Source of the DNA: Clarkia xantiana subsp. parviflora
Taxonomy: Eukaryota; Streptophyta; Magnoliopsida; Myrtales; Onagraceae
Length of the DNA: 64,000 nucleotides
Direction: 5' to 3'
Assembly (NCBI GenBank): GCA_036873135.1
Contig: JAPTYO010000047.1
Coordinates: forward strand, 1-64,000
Positions 57,932 to 64,000 of the stretch are shown in pieces. Numbering within the stretch: position 1 is the first letter of the stretch; every line of letters starts with the position of its first letter. The notes below the pieces were generated by a model. It did not search any database. It saw only the letters and a program-made list of their open reading frames with translations, and was not told the origin of the DNA. The position numbers and the translations under genes were made by a program.

Positions 57932-59074
57932 GTGATGCTGGACAATCAGCTATACAAGAAGGGCTGGTTCTCGACTCCATACTTGAAGTGTGTGGCTGAG
58001 CCCGACACAAGTCGAATCCTGAAAGAGGTGCATGAAGGGGTCGCGGCTTGTCATGAAGGGGCCCGATCCATTATGAGGAAAGTGCTGAACTTGGGCTATT
58101 ATTGGCCTACGATGAGCAAGGAGGCGACGGCGTTGGTCCGATCCTGTGATGCGTGCCAGAGGTACGCCCCGAGTATTGTGGCTTCGGCTGCTAATCTGAC
58201 ATCCATCAAGAGCGCTTGGCCCTTCGCGCAATGGGGCATCGATTTGGTGGGACCTCTTCCGCAAGCACAAGGTCAGTGTAAGTATTTGCTCGTAACTATC
58301 GATTATTTTTCGAAATGGATAGAGGCAAAGGCGTTGGCCAGGACGACGGGGAACCAGATCGTCAAATTTCTCCAGACGCATATTATATCCAGATACGGGA
58401 TTCCTATGGTGGTGATCAGCGACAATGGTCCACCGTTTAACGGGTCTCAGGTGAAGGAGTATCTGGAGGAGTTGAACATCGAGCATCAGACAGCCTCTGT
58501 CCGCCATGCTCAGACTAATGGCCAGGTGGAATCGGCCAACAAAATCGTGATGGATGGCCTGAAGAAAAGGGTATATGCCTTGAAGAGCAAATGGCTGAAT
58601 GAGCTGGAAAACGTGCTTTGGGCTGTTAGAACGACACCCAAACGATCAACTGGGGAGACTCCGTTTGGCCTTGTTTATGGCACGGAGGCTGTTGCTCCCG
58701 TGGAGGTAGCTGTGGCGTCCCATCGGATGAGATATTACGAGCCTTTGACGAATGATGAGATGAGACGTCTAGATTTGGACTTGCTCGAAGAGAAGAGGCG
58801 AGAAGCCGACGAAGTCCAGGCTCGAATGCGTTTGGCGACGGCCAGGTATTACAATCGGCGAGTCAAGTCCCGACAATTCTTCGTCGGGAAGCTGGTTTGG
58901 CGTCGCAACGAGTTTACCCTTTTGGATCGAATCAGCAAGATGTCACCAAAATGGGAAGGACCTTACAAGGTCGTGGGGATGCCAGCTCCAAATGCGTACA
59001 AGTTGGAAGACCTCGATGGCAGAGCGTTAAAGCATTCTTTTAGTGGCGAACACTTGAAGAAACACTATGCTTGA
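57932..59074 (+). CDS. Integrase of element 2 (380 residues, pol continuation)
   Basis: Inserts retrotransposon DNA into the genome. The HHCC zinc region has H-x3-H in HEGVAACHEGA and CDACQRY. The catalytic triad is D in WGIDLVGP (58241-58243), D in VISDNGPPF (58421-58423) and E in QVESANK (58529-58531), with 35 residues between the last two (DD35E). The C-terminal part has KWEGPYKVVG and no chromodomain. The in-frame ATG at 57935 is unlikely to be the natural start, because the protein should be the end of the pol polyprotein upstream. All catalytic residues are kept. Confidence 0.92.
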   Translation: MMLDNQLYKKGWFSTPYLKCVAEPDTSRILKEVHEGVAACHEGARSIMRKVLNLGYYWPTMSKEATALVRSCDACQRYAPSIVASAANLTSIKSAWPFAQWGIDLVGPLPQAQGQCKYLLVTIDYFSKWIEAKALARTTGNQIVKFLQTHIISRYGIPMVVISDNGPPFNGSQVKEYLEELNIEHQTASVRHAQTNGQVESANKIVMDGLKKRVYALKSKWLNELENVLWAVRTTPKRSTGETPFGLVYGTEAVAPVEVAVASHRMRYYEPLTNDEMRRLDLDLLEEKRREADEVQARMRLATARYYNRRVKSRQFFVGKLVWRRNEFTLLDRISKMSPKWEGPYKVVGMPAPNAYKLEDLDGRALKHSFSGEHLKKHYA

Positions 59075-59077
59075 TGA

Positions 59078-59640
59078 GAAGTCGCCTTAAGTGGTGCCCA
59101 ATGAAAAGTCGCCTTAAGTGGTGCCCGATGAAAAGTCGTCTTAAGTGGTGCCCGATGAAAAGTCGCCTTAAGTGGTGCCCGATGTAAAATCGCCTTAAGT
59201 GGTGTAAGTTATTTATCGTTTGATTCGATGTAAGCAAATTTTATGCCATCAATAAATAAAGAGGTTGCTTCCAATCAGAGTTATTCTTAGATTTATTCTA
59301 AGCGTTATTAAGTCGCCTTGAGTGGTGCACGAGAAAAGTCGCCTTGAGTGGTGCACGAGAAAAGTCATCTTAAGTGATGCGCGAGATTAAGTCGTCTTAA
59401 GTGATGCATGATTCTTAGACTTACTCTAAGTGTTGTTAAAGTCGTCTTAAGTGATGCGCGAGATTAAGTCGTCTTAAGTGATGCACGAGATTAAGTCGTC
59501 TTAAGTGATGCATGATTCTTGGATTTACTCTAAGTATTGGAAAGTCGCCTTAAGTGGTGCATAATGGTAAGTCACCTTAAGTGGTGCAAATTGGTAAATC
59601 GTCTTAAGTGATGTGTGAGAATATCTTAAGTGTCGAGGTT
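59078..59640. repeat. Tandem repeats of about 27 bp (GTCGCCTTAAGTGGTGC)
   Basis: Degenerate copies of AAGTCGCCTTAAGTGGTGCC and variants such as AAGTCGTCTTAAGTGATGC fill the gap between integrase and the antisense gene. Spacing is 26-35 bp in clusters. Confidence 0.9.
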
Positions 59641-59779
59641 TCGACTTAAGTAAGTATAAGTAAAGTCGCTATAAGAAGTGCAAGGGAAAATTTGAACTAA
59701 GAAAGTTTGATATTCATAAGGGCTCGAAGGCCCGAGGATTACAAAATGAGGAAAATACAAGGACTCTAAAGATAAGCAG

Positions 59780-62479
59780 TTAGGCTTGGTCCTTGTTGGC
59801 GGCATCAACGGGAGCTGGGTCCACGAGGTCGGTGGCAGAAGGCTCCACAGGTTCAGCCGCTGGAGGGTCGATTATCGGAGTATCGGTACTTGGAGGCTCC
59901 GCTGTATCTTCAACAATCGCGGGAGTACTCCCCCCATCACTCTCCTCCGAAAGAGCAAAGTTTTTCTTCGCGAAGGGAGCGAGAGAAGGAGACTTGTCGA
60001 AGTTGATGGCGTCGCCATACTCCAGGTGGAGTTCCTCGACCGCGTTAAAGAGGGTGTTCTCCACCTCCGCGCTGCAGAACTTCACAGCATCAGCCTGGAA
60101 GTCTTCAGACCTCCGATAATCCTCCCGGCCCTTGGTCTCAGCCGCGACCAGCTGCACGGGAACCCCCGCAACTTGCTCCTCCAGAGCCTTCTTCTCGAGG
60201 ACCAGCTTGTCCTCATCAACCTGCCGCTCCTGCCGCTCCCGCTTGAGGAGCCCCTCGAAGTCACGGACCTGCTTTTGGAGGTCCCGAGTCTTGCGGTCAA
60301 AGATGGCCTGCTCCTTGGCCAGTTTTCCCCGCGAAGACTCGGAGGCCGCGAGATCCTCCTTAAGCTTGGACGTGACCGCCCGCTCTTGCTCCAGGGCCTC
60401 CTCGTAGGCGAGGAGGTACCCGATGGAACGGTTGATGTCCCCCATCTCCTGTGAAGAAAGGAAAAGAAGTATTAGTAGATGAGCAACCAGTCTTAATTGA
60501 TGAAGAAAAGACGGGTGAAAAGCTTACCTCTATCCGACGCATGCACATCTCCTTTACATCCCGGCGCATCTCCTCCCGATCTAAGGTAATCGGATACCTC
60601 ATAGAAGGCAGGATTGAGCCTGCCACCAGGTGTAAAGCCAGCTCCGGATATGTGTCCCCTTGTCGGAGCTGGACCCCTTGCAGCGTTTGGATCGGGGTCC
60701 AGGGAGCATCCTCCTGGTCGGAGTCGAAGGCCTTGTAGAAGCTCCCGTCGAGGGGAAGAGGAGAAGGGTCGACTGGGGACGAGGAGGGGCGTGCCTCCGA
60801 CCCACCCCGGGCTGGGGAAGGAGTGAAGTCGTGGGCGGGCGACGGTTGTCGCTGCGGTCGTGAAGAAGGCGAGGGGGGCAGCCCCTTGGAGGTTGGTTTC
60901 AGCGGGGACTGCCCCGTCCTCCGACGATGGCGAAGGGAGCCACCCTCATCAGTCTCCTCGGAGGAGTCCAGGCTCTCCACCCGACGAAATTGTTCACCGG
61001 TCGGGGTTCCACCACTGGAGAAAAGTGGTGCCCCCGCAGAAGGAGGCGCCCCTGCTGAAGGTGGTGCACCGGCTGAGGCTCCAGCACCCGACGGAGTCCC
61101 GGAGTGACATGCACCTAGAGGACGAGAGGAGGCTTTAGAAACGTAATCAGGAAATTCACTAGAGCCCTTACACCAAACAATACGTCGGGAGACATATTGG
61201 TCCTTCCCGCGGTAGTTGTAGTAGCCCGCCTTCAGGACACGAGGAGTTTCCCCTCGAAGGACTCGTTTGACGTCGGCGATGCGGGCCTCCTTGGTCGAAG
61301 GAATCAACTCCTTCGGGACCATCCTCCTGTACGGTTTAATAGCGAGGCGGAGCTTTTTACCTTCTTCAGCGTTCTGGACGTCGAAGAGCTTGTCCACCTC
61401 CACACGGCTCCGCTTTGGCCTCTCCGCGGAAGGAGACCCCGAGGGAGCAGCGGCCTTCTTGGCGGACTTCCTCTTCCGCGAAGGGCGGACAGCATCGGTC
61501 TCCCCCTGCTTAAGGATCAGATTGGTCAGCATGGATACCTTCTTAGCTGCAAACAGTGAAAAACAAAGGTTAGAGATTTACCCAGGAAACCATATTGGAG
61601 GGGCCGTCGAAAAGCTGCCCCCCGGAGACTACATCGAGGAGTCGGACCTCGGCATTCACCAGGTCCCGCTCCACGAGAGAATTGGCGTCGAGGGGAGTGT
61701 AAGACTCCCTCCACCGGTAGAGCTGGATGAGCTGAAGAGTCTGGAAGTCTTCGTCGGTATAGGTGTGGAAGGCGGGAGGAGAGTCCGCTTCCACCTCCCA
61801 TCGGGGCCACGGGATCGAGGAGTTTTGGATGAAGAAGTAGCTCCTCTTCCACCCGCTGTTGTCGGACCCCGTGTCGACCAGGAGCCCCCGACCCTTCTTC
61901 CAGGTGTCAGTGGTCCAGTTGCACAACCCGAGTTGCGTCTTGTTCCACTTCGGCATCCGGGGGTAGAAGGCACAAACCCCCGCCTCGTTGCACTTCATCC
62001 CGTAGAAGGTCCTGAAGAGCTTGAGGCTGTATACCCACTGCTGTCGGAAGCAGAGGACCTGGAAGGCGTTCCACATGCGTATGGCGTGCGGAGAGAAGGT
62101 GGTCGGATGCGTCTTGTAATGCTGGCACATCTCGACCAGATTACCACAGAAGGGGAATCTGATCCCCGTTGATATTTGCCCTGTAGAGACAAATACCTCT
62201 CCTTTCCGGGGACGAGTAACCTCAAGGTTACCCGAGGGGCGGGGCCAGGGATACGGGAAACGAGGTTCCCAGGTAGAGGTGATGCATCCCTCCCAGAGAG
62301 CTGCATCATACGCAGTGCTGGAAATCTCGTTCAGAGCATAGTCGAAGTTGAAGGGCTTCCTTCCCTCAGAACTAGATCCGCTGTCTGAAATCAGCCTGGA
62401 AAGGCACATTGGGTTTCCCGGAAAACTACAAACAAGGGAAAAAGGTACAAGCAACGAAGAAGAAACCCTTACCAGACAT
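59780..62479 (-). CDS. Antisense spliced gene of element 2, about 830 residues
   Basis: Encoded opposite to gag-pol. My best exon set, highest first, is 62473-62479 (a 7-base start exon, ATGTCTG), 61582-62384, 60528-61541 and 59780-60448. All introns are GT-AG and the total is a multiple of three with no stop. The join of exons 1 and 2 gives MSDSGSSSEGRKP. Exon 2 carries the core shared with the antisense protein of element 1: RFPFCGNLVEMCQHY, LFRTFYGM and SYFFIQN. Exon 3 has basic KRKSAKKA, a low-complexity AGAPPSAG stretch and Ser-Pro-rich sequence. Exon 4 is a coiled coil (from about YEEALEQERAVTSKL to KKALEEQV). The acceptor of exon 3 is uncertain. Function is unknown. Confidence 0.75.
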
Positions 62480-62656
62480 GATGGTTGAAGGCTGAAAGGA
62501 TGAACTTGACGTTGTCGGGAAAGTGGCTTGGAAGAACAGGAGGCCGGAGGAGCACTAAAGTCTTTGGAATCGCAGAAGCTTGAATTCTCAGAGAGGGTGC
62601 AGAGAGCTTTTGAAATTTCGGAGACGGTAAAAGTGAAACTGTGCCCACAGTTAGGG

Positions 62657-62663
62657 TTTTATA
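62657..62663 (-). promoter_or_regulatory. Likely TATA box of the antisense gene of element 2
   Basis: The minus strand reads CTATAAAACCC about 180 bases upstream of the ATG at 62479. This suggests that the antisense gene has its own promoter inside the element rather than relying on the LTR. Confidence 0.45.
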
Positions 62664-63038
62664 GACGAAGAGGACAGTCGAAGGGACGCTTTGATCTGAA
62701 TCGTCGAAGCGTTCTGATCTGGACCGTTGAGATGGAACGTGCAGAATGGCAACGAGTGCAATGATGAAACGGCCTGAAAAGCACTTTTCAGAAAAAGCAG
62801 GCGCGAAAAATCAGGCACGGGTACTGAAGACGTCGCTTCGTTATCTGCTGCATTTAATGGCAGGGGAACCGATGAGTCTTCTCGGATTTGGTGGTTATCC
62901 TCAAGGCATCGAGGAGGCGTGAACAAGAGGACTTGTACCAAGTGGCTATGCCAAGGTAAAGGTCCCCGACTCCGACGTCGGGAGGTTGGGAGTTGAAAGA
63001 CACGACGAACTGTAAGTCCCTCATGTCTTGGGGGCAAA

Positions 63039-63734
63039 TGATGGGCTTCGCTGTAACCGTTAGACCCTTTAACGACGAGCAAACGGTGAATAGGGCCACT
63101 GGGCCCTCAATGGAGGTCAAGATGACCCAGGCAAAGGGTCCCGACGGAGGGAGTCCTGATGATGAAAGGTCCCGACAGAGTCGGTCCCGATAGGTGAGCT
63201 GGACGCTCCCGATGAGATGCCTTTAAGTAGGCCCTAATGACGAATCCCTGAGAATGATTGGCCCTGTCACGATGACGAGGGGCCCCGAGCGGTGACACAA
63301 CGAGATAACTCTGGAGTCCCCGATATTAGTCGGGACTTGCTATCAGAGGATGAGGCCGAGATACGCGGGGCGTGGCCGGGATACGCGGAGCGTGGCCGAG
63401 ATACGCGGGGCGTGGCCGAGATAAGCGAGATCATGGCCTAGATAGGCGGGATCGTGCCCGAGATACGCGGAATATGGGTTAACCACCCCAACGGTTCACC
63501 AGGTAACTGAGGTACCTCTCCGCCTATAAAAGGGCAAAGGTTACCTCAGATCAATTACGTTTTGATACACGCTACTTGAGATTACTGCTTGCCAGTCCAT
63601 ACGAGATACTCATTTAAGCATCGGAGAGGGATTCTGGGTCACCGCCCGGTCTATCCCCTCTTGCAGGATTACGTGGAGCGAAGGAGCTAGGATTGCCGTC
63701 AAAGATCGTGCCGGAGTTCTACCGTGATCCAACA
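63039..63734 (+). repeat. 3' LTR of element 2
   Basis: A 696-bp copy of 52682-53397, with one 20-bp repeat unit fewer and a few substitutions. It is followed by the TSD ATGAT. Confidence 0.9.
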
Positions 63735-63739
63735 ATGAT

Positions 63740-64000
63740 AAACCTGATGTTTGCTGTCGAGGGAATACATTGAATTTGTTGGTCCTCTTCACATAGGTGT
63801 CAGGTTATAGAGTACCCACTATTCTAATCGGCGGTCTTCTTCATGTCCGTGTCGAGGCAAGTAGGATATCTATTATTCTGATCTGAGTAGATTAATTACC
63901 TTGCTTGGCATAATGAAGCCCGAGTGACTTGATCCACTCGGACCATTGCTTTTGTCCGAGTGAATTGATCCGCTCTGAACGATGGATCCGAGTGGATTGA
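63740..64000. other. Flanking sequence, no gene seen
   Basis: Contains short direct repeats of the type GATCCACTCGGA and GTCCGAGTGA near the end of the window. Nothing recognisable is encoded. Confidence 0.5.

Larger units (their letters stand above)
52682..63734 (+). mobile_element. Tat-type Ty3/gypsy retrotransposon, complete length, frameshifted
   Basis: LTRs are 52682-53397 and 63039-63734; a perfect 5-bp TSD, ATGAT, lies at 52677-52681 and 63735-63739. The PBS TTGGCGCCGTCTGTGGGAA starts at 53398, and a purine tract (GGGGGCAAA) precedes the 3' LTR. Order is gag, protease, RT, RNase H, a second RNase H, integrase, tandem repeats, then a spliced antisense gene. The second RNase H and the antisense gene between integrase and 3' LTR are marks of the Tat lineage. 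Three frame breaks, one caused by a 34-bp duplication, disrupt gag-pol. Confidence 0.95.

Noticed and set aside
60823..62172. Plus-strand frames opposite the antisense gene of element 2
   Set aside because: They are complements of a conserved spliced gene, rich in Gly, Pro and Arg through codon bias, and show no domain.

Overview
The window is nuclear DNA from a flowering plant, most likely a eudicot. It is AT-rich between genes and carries two spliced host genes typical of angiosperms: an ent-kaurene synthase and a G-type lectin receptor kinase. The rest is almost entirely transposable elements of plant families. I saw no rRNA, tRNA, organellar or bacterial features. The species cannot be named from the sequence alone.

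Layout. Positions 1-13.9 kb: a small MULE-type MITE, then two copies of one hAT-type MITE. The second copy is split by a non-autonomous Mutator-like element (MULE). That MULE is split by a 10.7 kb coding MULE, whose left terminal repeat is itself split by a GC-rich hAT MITE. This is a four-level nest, with target-site duplications (TSDs) readable at each level. The coding MULE carries a broken MuDR-type transposase on the plus strand. Convergent to it is a five-exon plant-mobile-domain (PMD) gene on the minus strand. Positions 14-21 kb: two copies of a GC-rich 'CAGTGTT' element flank a degenerate Ty1/copia element (minus strand), which has a hAT MITE in its 5' LTR. Positions 21.1-23.7 kb: an intact two-exon lectin receptor-like kinase (minus). 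Positions 25.4-26.4 kb: a hAT MITE and a probable SINE relic. Positions 26.6-31.3 kb: an intact 14-exon ent-kaurene synthase gene (minus). Positions 32.5-33.1 kb: a probable solo LTR. Positions 34.4-45.1 kb: a Ty3/gypsy element of Tat type with LTRs and a 5-bp TSD. It has no reverse transcriptase or integrase but has a second gag-like module after the protease. Positions 45.7-48.5 kb: a Helitron with a nested MULE MITE. Positions 51.9-52.3 kb: another MULE-like MITE. Positions 52.7-63.7 kb: a complete-length Tat-type gypsy element (gag, PR, RT, RNase H, second RNase H, IN), frameshifted at three places.

How the parts work together. The host genes have separate roles: kaurene synthase makes ent-kaurene for gibberellins in plastids, and the receptor kinase signals at the plasma membrane. 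The most interesting material is in the mobile elements. Both gypsy elements carry, between the pol or repeat region and the 3' LTR, an antisense gene that can be read through consensus splice sites as one uninterrupted protein (672 and about 830 residues). The two proteins share a recognisable core domain. The element that lost its own pol has kept this antisense gene open and gained a second gag-like half. The PMD gene on the MULE is a third case of an additional spliced gene placed antisense to an element's main gene.
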